Part shown: piece by piece, positions 16,301 to 24,699 of the stretch | How positions within the stretch are numbered: the stretch's first letter is position 1 | Layout: the number at the start of each line of letters is the position of its first letter | From: Deltaproteobacteria bacterium Ga0077550 | Lineage (GTDB): Bacteria; Myxococcota_A; Polyangia; Nannocystales; Nannocystaceae | NCBI GenBank assembly: GCA_001464385.1 | Contig: LNFB01000115.1 | Coordinates: 1-38,763, forward strand | Direction: 5' to 3' | Length of the DNA stretch: 38,763 bases | Translations under genes and position numbers: made by a program | Notes under the pieces: generated by a model | Seen by the model: the letters and a program-made list of their open reading frames with translations, nothing else | What the model was told of the DNA's origin: nothing | Database searches by the model: none

Positions 16301-17461
16301 CTATCGGCAGCAGGTGCCGCTGTTCCACAGCGGAATGTCGCCGCGGTAGACGACGACGTTGCCGTCGTCCTGCACCGCGAGGTAGGCCCCCGGGCTGCCG
16401 TGCGTGCTGGTGTGCCACAGCGCGGTGCCGCCCACGTCGTAGAGCACGAGGTTGCCGTCCTCCTGCATCCACAGGCCGCCGGGCGCGTCGCCGACGGTCT
16501 GCGATTGCCACAGCGCGCCGACGTCGGCCTGGTAGAGCACGAGGTTGCCGTCGGTCTGCACGACCAACGAGAAGCGACCGTCGCACGAGGTGAGCGCCTG
16601 ATCGGGGCCGATCGAACCGCCGGGGAGCAGCACGCCGCACGCGTCGGTCGGGGGCAGCACCGGCGGCGGCTCGGGCTGCGGCTCGGGCTCGGGCTGCGGA
16701 GCCGGTGGTTGCGGCTGCGGGGCCGGTGGCTGCGGCTCCGCTGGCGCCGTGCAGCTGCCACTGGCCTGGCGCACCTCGACGTCCGCGCCGTAGTAGAAGC
16801 GCAGGATCCCCCGCGCGTCGCGACCCACGCCCTCGAGGCAGCGCGCGCCCCACTGCGACATGCAGCCGCGGTTCTGACCATAGCCGGCCTGCCCAGGCTC
16901 GAAGATCCAGCCGAGCTCCGTCTGCTCGACCTCGGTGCCGGACAGCCCATCGTTGTACGTGATGAGGTCCTCGAGCTGTCCACCCGGATTGCCCTCGCAG
17001 CTCGGGCCCGCGGTGTGCTTGTCGCCCGACACATAGAACCCGTACGTGAGCACGCCGCCGTACGAGAGGTACTGCCCCGCGGTCTCGGCGACGGCGCGAC
17101 GCACCAGATCGTTCGGCTCGGCGCCGCACGAGTACACCTGGCACTGCTGGCTGTCGCAGATCGATCCGTGCGACGCCATCGCCGAGTACGCGACCGAGCG
17201 CGCCGCGATCGCCTGGGCCTTCAGCGCCTCGAGCCCCGCACCACCGTTCTCGCACTGCACCACGTGCGGCAGGTACTCGGTCTCCATGTCGAGCGACCCC
17301 TTGCCGTCGACCTCGGCGACGCAGTACGCCTCGGCCGGCGCCTGCACCTGCGTCACGGGCCGGGCCGGCGCCCCGGCGTCATCGCCCTGGTCGCAGGCGG
17401 CCGCGAGCACGACGAGCAGGACGAGCGTCGGACGGGGGAACAACGGCGTACGGCGTGGCAT
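16301..17461 (-). CDS. SpoIID-type peptidoglycan-active protein fused to bulb-type lectin domain
   Basis: A 386-residue lipoprotein from ATG 17461; lipobox AAAC, Cys23. Residues about 50-240 form a SpoIID/LytB domain. It has EALKAQAIAARS (catalytic-type Glu78, family lytic transglycosylase) and the later GYGQNRGCMSQWGA, the usual SQxGA signature. A Pro/Gln/Glu-rich hinge (PQPPAPQPQPPAP) of about 45 residues leads to a bulb-type mannose-binding lectin domain. That domain has three similar sub-repeats (SLVVQTDGNLVLYQ, LWMQEDGNLVLYD, LAVQDDGNVVVYRG). In this domain QxDxNxVxY is the sugar-binding motif, and all three copies keep it in slightly altered form. Extra cysteines throughout suggest disulphides outside the cytoplasm. 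A role in attacking or remodelling cell walls after glycan binding is inferred. Confidence 0.9.
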   Translation of the reverse strand: MPRRTPLFPRPTLVLLVVLAAACDQGDDAGAPARPVTQVQAPAEAYCVAEVDGKGSLDMETEYLPHVVQCENGGAGLEALKAQAIAARSVAYSAMASHGSICDSQQCQVYSCGAEPNDLVRRAVAETAGQYLSYGGVLTYGFYVSGDKHTAGPSCEGNPGGQLEDLITYNDGLSGTEVEQTELGWIFEPGQAGYGQNRGCMSQWGARCLEGVGRDARGILRFYYGADVEVRQASGSCTAPAEPQPPAPQPQPPAPQPEPEPQPEPPPVLPPTDACGVLLPGGSIGPDQALTSCDGRFSLVVQTDGNLVLYQADVGALWQSQTVGDAPGGLWMQEDGNLVLYDVGGTALWHTSTHGSPGAYLAVQDDGNVVVYRGDIPLWNSGTCCR

Positions 17462-17586
17462 CGACGCTGGCAGTGCCACGGGTCGCGGTTCGGTTTAAGC
17501 CGCGGGTCGGGAATCGATGTCAGGGGGCGGCGATCGCCGAGAAGGAGTGCCGATGGGGCACGACGGCCTGCGGTACGCTCCCCCCC

Positions 17587-17982
17587 ATGGCCCACCTGCA
17601 GCTCGTCGCCGTGATCGTCGACGACTACGATCCCGCGATCGCGTTCTTCGTCGAGGTCCTCGGCTTCGAGCTCGTCGAGGACTCGGCCTCGCTCACCAAC
17701 GATGGGCGGGCCAAGCGCTGGGTGGTCGTGCGACCGCCCGGGGCCCAGACCGGGGTCCTCCTCGCCAAGGCCGATGGACCGGCGCAGCGCGCCGCGACGG
17801 GCGAGCAGTTCGCGGGGCGCGTCGGCCTCTTCCTGCGCGTCGACGACTTCGACGCTGCGCTCGCGCGGCTGCGGTCCGCCGGCGTCGAGCTCGTCACCGA
17901 GCCGCGCACGGAGGCGTACGGGCGCGTCGTGGTGTTCCGCGACATCGCCGGCAATCGGTGGGACCTGCTCGGGCCCGCGTGA
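17587..17982 (+). CDS. VOC (glyoxalase/bleomycin resistance-like) family protein
   Basis: A 131-residue protein with the paired beta-alpha-beta-beta-beta modules of the vicinal oxygen chelate fold. The first module opens at VAVIVDDYDPAIAFFVEVLGFELV and the second at GLFLRVDDFDAALARLRSAGVELV, ending in VVFRDIAGNRWDLLG. The first typical metal ligand (His or Gln near the start) is only partly kept as QLVAVIVDD, and the closing Glu is replaced by Asp in NRWDLLG. Enzyme activity is therefore uncertain; ligand sequestration or a regulatory role is possible. The ATG at 17587 fits the fold start. It is divergent from the SpoIID-lectin gene, with 125 bases between the starts. Confidence 0.88.
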   Translation: MAHLQLVAVIVDDYDPAIAFFVEVLGFELVEDSASLTNDGRAKRWVVVRPPGAQTGVLLAKADGPAQRAATGEQFAGRVGLFLRVDDFDAALARLRSAGVELVTEPRTEAYGRVVVFRDIAGNRWDLLGPA

Positions 17983-18251
17983 GGCCGAAAGAACACGTCG
18001 CGTGCGCGTCCGCGAGCGGGCCGGACCGTCGTGACGGCGACCGCGGCGGGAGAAATCCAGCGAGCCTCCCTACGCGGATTGCACCTGTCGCGACGGGCGC
18101 GGACACGGCGCCTCGCGCTCGCGAGGTGCCTCCAATCGCGCCGTCGCCGCGCGCGATTGCAGCGCCCATCGGACTGGCTTTTCGGCCACCGACGGGCGTA
18201 GGCTCCGCTCCCATTCCAGCCCTCGACCGTCCCGCGGTCGTGCCCCCAAAC

Positions 18252-19799
18252 ATGAAGACCTCCCCCCTCGGCGTCTCCTCGATCGTTCGTGCCCTCCTGT
18301 TGATTTCGACCGGCTGCAGCCTCTCGAACCTGGACCTCGAGCAGTGCGCGTCGGACGAGCCGTGCATCGGCGCCTTCGGCCCGGGCGCCGTCTGCAGGGC
18401 CGATGGATTCTGCGAGCCCGCGGGCGAGTGCACCTCGAACCAGGACTGCCGCGATTGGGTGGGGTTCGGCTCACAGTGCGAAATGGGGGCGTGCGTCGAC
18501 GTCGTGCCGGATCCGCGGTGCAGCCTCACGTTGCCCGAGGACCTGTGGACCGATCTCGACGCACACCGCGAGCGCATCGTGTTCGGCTCGCTCGCGGAGC
18601 ACAGCGAGACGACCCACGCCGCGCGCGAGCAGAGCATGGACCTCGCCGCGGGGATCATCAACGGGTCCGGCGGCGTCGACGGCCGCACGTTCGGGATCGT
18701 GCATTGCGACGTCCAGGGCGGGGCCGACAATCCCTACGGCGACGCGCTCGAGCGACCCGAGGCTGCGATCGCAACGACGACGTGGCTGGTCGAAACGCTC
18801 GGGGTCCCGGCCGTGATGGGCCCCATGTCGTCGGAGGACACGCAGCAGGTCTATACCGACGTCATCGCCCCGGCCGCGCCGACGACGATGGTGATGTCGC
18901 CGTCGGCGTCGGGGGCATCATTGGCAGGCCTGGACACCGTGGACGCCACCGACGAGGACCCGGGCCTGCTGTGGCGCACGGCGCCGTCGTCGGGTCCCCA
19001 GGGGAGCGCCATCGCCGAGGACCTCGCGAAGCGGTCGCCCCCGGCCAGCACGAACGTCGCGATCATCCGCGAGAACGGATCGCTCGGCGAGGGCACCGCA
19101 GGACCGTTCGTCGAGACCTGGTCGAAGCTCGGCGGCGCAGCGACGCAGTTCGTGTTCGAGAACGGGAACGAGGCCTCACGCATCGAGCAGATCGCGCTGG
19201 TGGGATCGATGGCGTCGTCGTTCCAGGCCGTGGTGTTCCTGGGCCAGGTCGGCGATTGTCGCGGGTTCGTCACCCAGGCCACGGACAGCCCGGAGTACGG
19301 CGACGAGCTGTTCTATTATTTCGTGCAGGGCGGCGCGAACGCGGATGTGTTCGCCGACGCCAGCGGCAGTCGGCTGTTCACGCGGATCCGCGCGGTCGGG
19401 CCCGCGCTGCCGTCGGGGTTCATCTATCAGAATTTCCGCGACTCGTTCACGGCCGAATACGGCCAGGATCCGGGCGACTTCACCTTCACCGCGCATTCGT
19501 ATGATGCGATGTGGCTCGTCGCGATGGGCGCGGTGTGGGCGCTCGCCCACGAAGACGGGCTCGACGGTCAGACGGTCGCCCGCGGCGTTCGACACCTCGC
19601 CCGGGGGGCCGTCGACGTGCCCTTGACCGAGTCGGGCTGGAGCGTGGGTCTGCTGCAGCTGCGCGCGGGCGAGCGAATCGACGTGGAGGGCGCGTCCGGG
19701 GTCCTGGACTTCGATGTGAAGACCGAGGAGACCACCGGAGCGCTCCAGATCGTCGAGGGCACCGTCGACGGGACCTACGTCCCGGTCGCCGGGGACTGA
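18252..19799 (+). CDS. ABC-type branched-chain amino-acid-like binding lipoprotein (orphan)
   Basis: A 515-residue lipoprotein from ATG 18252, lipobox ISTGC with Cys22. A Cys-rich segment of about 60 residues follows (CXXXXXCXXXXXC spacing through GPGAVCRADGFCEPAGEC and SQCEMGACVD), resembling the small disulphide domains common on myxobacterial lipoproteins. From about residue 95 it is a type I periplasmic binding fold. This starts at IVFGSLAEHSETTHAAREQSMDLA, followed by GPMSSEDTQQVY and IREN/AVVFLGQVGDC strands, as in receptor-type binding proteins (Peripla_BP_6). There is no permease or ATPase gene in the window, so this may be a sensor or carbohydrate/peptide binder rather than part of a transporter. 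Its substrate is unknown. Confidence 0.87.
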   Translation: MKTSPLGVSSIVRALLLISTGCSLSNLDLEQCASDEPCIGAFGPGAVCRADGFCEPAGECTSNQDCRDWVGFGSQCEMGACVDVVPDPRCSLTLPEDLWTDLDAHRERIVFGSLAEHSETTHAAREQSMDLAAGIINGSGGVDGRTFGIVHCDVQGGADNPYGDALERPEAAIATTTWLVETLGVPAVMGPMSSEDTQQVYTDVIAPAAPTTMVMSPSASGASLAGLDTVDATDEDPGLLWRTAPSSGPQGSAIAEDLAKRSPPASTNVAIIRENGSLGEGTAGPFVETWSKLGGAATQFVFENGNEASRIEQIALVGSMASSFQAVVFLGQVGDCRGFVTQATDSPEYGDELFYYFVQGGANADVFADASGSRLFTRIRAVGPALPSGFIYQNFRDSFTAEYGQDPGDFTFTAHSYDAMWLVAMGAVWALAHEDGLDGQTVARGVRHLARGAVDVPLTESGWSVGLLQLRAGERIDVEGASGVLDFDVKTEETTGALQIVEGTVDGTYVPVAGD

Positions 19800-19809
19800 G
19801 TTGCGGAGG

Positions 19810-19851
19810 AACGCGAAGCGTTCACCCGCGACGAAGGGCGGGCCGCCCTTC
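19810..19851. terminator. Two hairpins between convergent genes
   Basis: The 73-base gap between convergent stops holds two perfect hairpins. AACGC-GAA-GCGTT is at 19810-19822, and a stronger GAAGGGCG-GGC-CGCCCTTC is at 19833-19851. Neither has a long T-run, which is usual in very GC-rich bacteria. The position suggests a bidirectional terminator. Confidence 0.5.
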
Positions 19852-19872
19852 CCCATTGCTTGGTAGGTCGCG

Positions 19873-20754
19873 TCAGAATCGTCCGATCCACGCCAGCCCG
19901 GCCCCGTGGGGGCTGGCGGCGGGCGCGAGGGCCGAGTTGCCCGCACGGCCGCGCTTGGCTCGCACCGCGCTCACCACGAGCATCGTCACGCCGGCGACAG
20001 CGAGGGCGCCGCCGACCCCGAAGGCGACGTCCGCCCCGAGGGCGAAGGACTTCGCCTTGTCGAGATCCCCCTCGGCGCTCTTCGGGCACAGCGCCCCCTC
20101 GGCTCCGTCCGCACACGCGTCCTCGGCGCGACGATCGCTCCGCCGCGACGCGAGCCCGAGACCCAGGCCGGTGATGAGGCCCACGCCGCCCAGCGCGAGC
20201 AGTGTGCCCCCCGCCGCGTCCATCGCGTGCGGGTGCCGACGCTCGCCGGAATCATCGTCGGGCCGCGACGCCGGCGACGACGACGCGGCGGCGGGTCGCG
20301 TCGAATCCTGCGTCGGCGCGGTCTCGTCGCCGCGGGTCGCCTCGCGGGACTCCTTCTCGATGCGGATCTGGAGGCTGCGGCGCTTCTTCTCGATCACCTT
20401 CGCGTCGAAATCCGGGACCTGTTGCGCGAATGATTCGAGGGCCTCGAGCGCATCCGAGAGCCGGCCCAATCGATCGTAGCACGCCGAGATGTTGTACAGA
20501 TAGTTGGGATCGCCGGTCAGCTCGTGGGCCTGTTGGAAGAGCCGGGCGGCCGATTCATAGGCGCCCGCCTCGTAGGCAGCATTCGCCTGCGCGTCGAGCT
20601 CGAGCGCCGCTTGGCGATCGTCGGGGGCCGAGGGCGCGGCCGCCGGGGCCGCGCGGGCCGGCGCCGGACCGGCGATCCAGAGCGGGACCAACAATGCCGC
20701 GACGATGCAGCGGCGCGGACACAGGGAGGAGAGGCGCGGAGGTGCGGTACGCAT
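19873..20754 (-). CDS. Exported TPR protein with C-terminal transmembrane segments
   Basis: A 293-residue protein using the ATG at 20754, which gives a typical signal peptide (CIVAALLVPLWIAGPAPARA); ATG 20787 in frame would add 11 residues. A TPR-type helical pair follows (ELDAQANAAYEAGAYESAARLF and NYLYNISACYDRLGRL) near residues 50-110. A basic/Glu linker (IEKKRRSLQIRIEKESRE) comes next, then a Ser/Pro/Asp-rich stretch. Two hydrophobic segments, LLALGGVGLITGLGLGLA and DVAFGVGGALAVAGVTMLVV, flank a short loop with two cysteines. This layout (TPR, charged linker, paired glycine-rich helices) is frequent in myxobacterial envelope proteins of unknown role. It is the last gene of a minus-strand group and has an unusual G-rich repeat in its leader. 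Confidence 0.83.
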   Translation of the reverse strand: MRTAPPRLSSLCPRRCIVAALLVPLWIAGPAPARAAPAAAPSAPDDRQAALELDAQANAAYEAGAYESAARLFQQAHELTGDPNYLYNISACYDRLGRLSDALEALESFAQQVPDFDAKVIEKKRRSLQIRIEKESREATRGDETAPTQDSTRPAAASSSPASRPDDDSGERRHPHAMDAAGGTLLALGGVGLITGLGLGLASRRSDRRAEDACADGAEGALCPKSAEGDLDKAKSFALGADVAFGVGGALAVAGVTMLVVSAVRAKRGRAGNSALAPAASPHGAGLAWIGRF

Positions 20755-20793
20755 GGCGGGTGAGGTCGGGAGATCCGATCGAGCCATCAATAT

Positions 20794-20853
20794 GGGGGGG
20801 CAATCGGGGGCGATCGGAGGGCAACGGGAGGGCAATCAATCAATCAATCAATT
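20794..20853. repeat. G-rich degenerate repeat plus (AATC)4, possible G-quadruplex
   Basis: On the plus strand, four G-tract units of 10 to 12 bases (GGGGGGGCAATC, GGGGGCGATC, GGAGGGCAAC, GGGAGGGCAATC) run from 20794 to 20837. They overlap four perfect copies of AATC at 20834-20849. The plus strand has at least six GGG runs and could form a quadruplex, although one of the loops is about 8 bases. It lies just upstream of the minus-strand TPR gene, where it would sit on the template strand. It contains or borders the stop of the next gene in its corrected frame. Confidence 0.6.
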
Positions 20854-21955
20854 CGAGGGGTCAACAGCTCGTCGTCGACGAGCTTGGCCTGACGCGGCGC
20901 CGGCGAGCTCGCGGCCGCCGGCGTCGAAGCGGGCGCGTCCTCGGTCCGTGGGGCAGCGTCGGACGCCCCCGCCTGGCCGCGACGCGATCGGTCTCGGTGT
21001 CGGGGGCCGTCTCGGCCGCCGGTGCGGCGCACGTCGGCTGCGGCGCGCGCTCGAGCACGAGCGCCAGCAGACCCGGGTTGACCTCGCGCAGCGCCGCCGT
21101 ACCCGCCGCGACCGCGCCGCACGGATCGTCGCTGTCGATCGCGCGGATCACCATGGCCGCAGCATCGACCGCGACGTCGTCGAGATCGGCCAACGCGGGA
21201 TGCTCGGCGCCGAGCAGGCGCTGCAGGCGGGCGCGATTGCTCGGCGTCTCGGCCGACGGCGCCGCCACCGGGGCGACCTGGGCGGGTGCGCCACCCTTGG
21301 ACTCCTCGACGTCGACCGCGGCCACCTTCGGCGCGGGCTCGACGTTCGCGGTGGGCGTCGCTCGGGGCAGCAGGGCGAACACCGCGGCGGCCGCGAGCCC
21401 GACCAGGACGATCGCGACGACCCAACCCCGCTTGCCGCCCGTCGGAGAGCTCGGTGCGTCGGGGGTCGGCGCCTCGATCGGCGTCGCGACGACCACGGGT
21501 GGAGCGGCGACCTCGGCACCGGTCGCGGCGCTCGGCTCGACGATCTGCGCGCGCGCCAGGGCGAGCCGGCGGATCATGAGATCCACGAGGCCGTCCGCGC
21601 GCGACTTGTCGAGCTCCACGACGATGAGCTGCGAAGACGGGAACCTGGCCTCGAACTGGCGACGGAACCCGAGCGCGTCCGCGGGCGGGAAGCGGGGGCT
21701 GCAGAACAACACGAACGCATCGACGCCGCGCCGCGGGAGCCCGGCGATCAGCGCCTCGGCGTCCCGATCGACCCCGGGGGCGACGTCCACGTCGACGTGC
21801 TTGTCGCGGGCCTTCTGCACGATGCCAAGCAGCTCGACGTCATCGTCCTCGGCGCAGAGGAACACCACGTTCGCGAGCGACTCGGGCGTCGCGCTCCGCG
21901 GGGGTTCCTCGTCGACCACCAGCCGCAATTCCGTTTGACTCACCGGTGCCACCAT
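20844..21955 (-). CDS. Transmembrane protein with N-terminal alpha/beta (TIR-like?) domain; apparent frameshift
   Basis: From ATG 21955, about 365 residues. Residues 1-125 look like a compact alpha/beta domain (NVVFLCAEDDDVELLGIVQKA, DAFVLFCSPRFPPADALGFRRQ, SQLIVVELDKSRADGL), in style like TIR or response-regulator folds. An Ala/Pro linker follows, then one transmembrane helix (WVVAIVLVGLAAAAVFALL) and a helical C-terminal part. The original frame runs to a stop at 20861, but beyond about residue 325 it turns into Arg-rich sequence. A one-base shift at the C5 run 20966-20970 restores an ordinary tail ending KLVDDELLTPRID at 20844. That could be a sequencing error, a real mutation or programmed slippage. 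The TIR idea is weak. Confidence 0.68.
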
Positions 21956-22170
21956 GAAACGGCGCGCACAGTAACCGGGTTTTCCCTTGGATGAGCGATC
22001 GGGCGTCGCGAGAAACCGCACCGGTCCGATGCGCATCGTCCTCGCGTTCGCGCGCATCGGCGCGAGGGTCGCCAGAGATCCGCGCGCCGCTCGAGTGTTC
22101 GCGATCACGTGAAGAGCAACGCGAGCGATCACCGCACGACGCGGCGCCTCGACCGCGCTCCTCGTGGTGC

Positions 22171-23271
22171 TCACATCTCCGGCAGCGTCACCTCGGGCAT
22201 CGGCACGTCCATCTCGGGCGTCGGCACCGTCGGGGGAATCGCCGTCGGTGCAGCGCCGGGCGCGGGCTCGACGTAGCGCGGCAATCGACCGAGGACGCGA
22301 CCGACGAAGCGCGGGCCGCGGGGCCCCTGCACGACCTCGACACAGGTCTCGACGGCCTGCACGCCCATCGCCCACTTCTGCGCGGCCTGGTTCTGCATCG
22401 CGTTCGGATCGGCGTCGCCGTCGGGCGATGGGGCGACCGGCGCCGCAACCGAGCCGTAGGCCTTGAAGCGCGCGTCCCACAGCGCGCGCTCGCGGGCGGC
22501 GCGCTCGTTCTTCAGCTCGCGCGAGGTCCCCACGAAGAACACGAAGCCATCCTCGACCGGTGGCGCGTCCACCCAGGGACCGCAGCTCGAGGTCGTGCGG
22601 TTGTTCGGGGTCTGGGTGACCTTGAACGCGAAGTACACCGGGTTGGGGAACTCGATCGCCTGCGTCCAGGCCTTCGTCCGGCTCGCGCCGCCGTCGCCGT
22701 TGACGCCGTTCGTGGGGTTGGTGCCCGAGCCCGACACCGCGACCGCGCTCGAGTCCTCGCGATACACGGTGCCGGTGCCCTGCAGGAACTCGCCGATGAA
22801 GCGATCGGTGCACTGATCGGGACTGCCCTCGCAGCACTGCTCGAACGCGGCGGGATCGACGATGTCGGCGACCATCTTGCCGGTCAGCGTGTACTCGACG
22901 CGGACCTCGCGGTTGCGACTGGCGGAGCCCTTGGCGTCGGCGACCATCGGCACGCCGATGCGTGCGGCGATCTCGGAGCTCACGCTGAAGTTCTCCGTCA
23001 CCTTCACGCCGCCGCCCTCGATGAAGCGGTACTTCACGTGCTGCGAGCAGGTCAGGGGCATCGCGGTGCCCTCGTCGAGATCGGCGGCGCCGCGCGGCAC
23101 GAACCGACCCAGGTAGATGGAAGGGTCGGTGTCGAACGAGTTGCGCAGGAAGACGTTCGACATCGGCGCCGACGCGTGGCTGTCGCGGCCCATCCCCGTG
23201 GCGCACGCGGGCAGGGCCGCGGCGGCGAGCATCGTGATCACGAGGGATGGGAGGAGGCGGGCGCTCGACAC
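22171..23271 (-). CDS. Lipoprotein, unknown function
   Basis: A 366-residue protein from a GTG at 23271; lipobox LPAC, Cys23. The mature part starts with a short His/Ser segment and then a beta-rich domain (KYRFIEGGGVKVTENFSVSS, REVRVEYTLTGKMVADI). It contains several Cys pairs, notably EQCCEGSPDQCTDRF, which suggests disulphide-stabilised structure outside the cytoplasm. A helix-rich stretch with ELKNERAARERALWDARFKA follows, and the C-terminus is Pro-rich (PTAIPPTVPTPEMDVPMPE). No known family is recognised. It sits 46 bases after the AgmX-like gene and 215 bases before the transmembrane protein gene on the same strand, so it belongs to the four-gene group at 19873-24496. Confidence 0.78.
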   Translation of the reverse strand: MSSARLLPSLVITMLAAAALPACATGMGRDSHASAPMSNVFLRNSFDTDPSIYLGRFVPRGAADLDEGTAMPLTCSQHVKYRFIEGGGVKVTENFSVSSEIAARIGVPMVADAKGSASRNREVRVEYTLTGKMVADIVDPAAFEQCCEGSPDQCTDRFIGEFLQGTGTVYREDSSAVAVSGSGTNPTNGVNGDGGASRTKAWTQAIEFPNPVYFAFKVTQTPNNRTTSSCGPWVDAPPVEDGFVFFVGTSRELKNERAARERALWDARFKAYGSVAAPVAPSPDGDADPNAMQNQAAQKWAMGVQAVETCVEVVQGPRGPRFVGRVLGRLPRYVEPAPGAAPTAIPPTVPTPEMDVPMPEVTLPEM

Positions 23272-23317
23272 GGTGCGGCACGATAGCGCATCGCCCGCCG
23301 CGCGCGGGTGCCCGTGC

Positions 23318-24496
23318 TCACGTCTTCGGGCCGCGGCGCAAGGTCGTGGTGACCGCGTCGATCGGCGCCATCTCGCGCAGCACGTCGTCGCCTCGGCGTC
23401 GGCGCGGCTTCGAGTCCCCGCTGGCCTCGTTGAACTGCACCGCGTTGTCGAAGAAGAACATCAGCGGGACCGTGAGCGTCATCGCGCCGTCGGCCTCGAA
23501 CGCGGCGAGCCGAGCCCCTTCGAGGTGCTCGATCACGCAGACGTCACCCTCGGCGTCCCCGACCACGCCGTCGACGATGCGCGGGGTCGCGACCGTTCCG
23601 TTGGAAGTGACGGTGAGCTCGACCGTCGCGAGCGCATAGTCGGCCGGGACGCGGGCATAGGCCCCGTCGTAGCAGGCCCGCAGCGCGGGTCGGACCGCCC
23701 GCAGGACGTCGCTGGCCACCGCCTGCGCCGTCGGTCCGCCACGGCCGTCGTCGAGCCGCGCCGCGCGGCCGTCGAGGCGCACGTACGATCGCGCGGGCAG
23801 CCACGGCTGGATCGAGGGCGCGGTCAAGGTCAGGCCCGCCTCCGGGGACCAGCTGCGCAACTTCGCCTTGAACGCGGGATCGTCGACGGACGGGCGACCC
23901 TTGGTGTCGACCACGACGACGCGCTCGCTGCCCTCGGCGTCCTCGCGGGCTCTGCGGCGCTTGCCCGCGGTCGTCGCCGGCGCGTCGGGGGCGGCGGCGT
24001 CCGCCGATGGATCACTCGCGGTCGCGCCGACGCCCGCGTTGCCCGCGAGGTGATCGCGGGCGGAGCTCGCGGCGATCTCGACCGGTGGATCCTCGAGCAG
24101 ACGCTCGACCTCGGTCAGCAGCTCGTACACCTGGTCGCGCTCGGCCTTCGCCGCCGCGCCCTCGCCGAACAGCTCGCCGTGCGCCACGAGGTAGCGATCG
24201 AGCATCTGCTTGGCGTCGAACAGATGGACCAGATCGGCCGAGTGCTGGTACGCGACCATCTGCCCGAACGCCAGCCGCAGGATCAGCTTGTGGCGCAGGG
24301 CGTCGTACTGCTCGGTCGGGGGCAGCTGCGTGATCGCGTGTCGCCACAGCGACACCGCCTGCTCGGGCTCGCCGGCGGCGAAGCGGGCCTCGCCGGCGTT
24401 GTAGATCCGCTTCGCGCCCGGCTCCGAGGACCCCTCGGCCCCTCGCGTGGAGGCACAGCCCGCGATCGCCAACAGCAACAGCATCGCCCGTGTCAT
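23318..24496 (-). CDS. AgmX/PglI-like lipoprotein with TPR-like region
   Basis: A 392-residue protein from ATG 24496, lipobox AIAGC with Cys14. The first half is helical, with TPR-like pairs (KRIYNAGEARFAAGEPEQAVSLW and LVHLFDAKQMLDRYLVAHGE) to about residue 125. Next comes an Asp/Ala-rich linker with a basic patch, then a C-terminal domain of about 120 residues. Its segments VRPALRACYDGAYARVPAD, LATVELTVTSNGTVATPRIV and CVIEHLEGARLAAF closely follow the AgmX/TonB-like pattern of gliding-linked myxobacterial proteins. In those the domain has a paired Cys in helix and strand, both present here. It starts the minus-strand group and is divergent from the CxxCH lipoprotein at 24700. A role in envelope force transduction is possible. 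Confidence 0.85.
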   Translation of the reverse strand: MTRAMLLLLAIAGCASTRGAEGSSEPGAKRIYNAGEARFAAGEPEQAVSLWRHAITQLPPTEQYDALRHKLILRLAFGQMVAYQHSADLVHLFDAKQMLDRYLVAHGELFGEGAAAKAERDQVYELLTEVERLLEDPPVEIAASSARDHLAGNAGVGATASDPSADAAAPDAPATTAGKRRRAREDAEGSERVVVVDTKGRPSVDDPAFKAKLRSWSPEAGLTLTAPSIQPWLPARSYVRLDGRAARLDDGRGGPTAQAVASDVLRAVRPALRACYDGAYARVPADYALATVELTVTSNGTVATPRIVDGVVGDAEGDVCVIEHLEGARLAAFEADGAMTLTVPLMFFFDNAVQFNEASGDSKPRRRRGDDVLREMAPIDAVTTTLRRGPKT

Positions 24497-24699
24497 GCGA
24501 ACCCCCTCGGCCGTGACCGGTCGATGCCCGGACAACGGCGCGGACTCGAGGCGCCTTACACGCCCGAGCGTGGCCGGGATGCCCCAACCTCGGCGCTCGT
24601 GGGGCGCTCGGCCCCCGCGTCCAAAATTCTCCCCGGCGACGTGAGCCGTTTGGAGCGGGCGAGGCGACTGGCTCGCCGACCCTGCGACCGGGAGCGACG

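Noticed and set aside
14044..17034. 996-codon minus-strand ORF across the DUF1552 gene
   Set aside because: It is a shadow of the GC-rich third positions of the real genes on both strands: Arg/Ala-rich, with no domain.
17541..17555. AAGGAG followed by GTG/ATG before the VOC gene
   Set aside because: Neither codon is in the VOC frame and the frames they open are short and Arg/Pro-rich.
22027..22038. CGATGCGCATCG palindrome as an operator
   Set aside because: A 12-base palindrome is expected by chance at this base composition in a window of this size, and no regulator gene is near.
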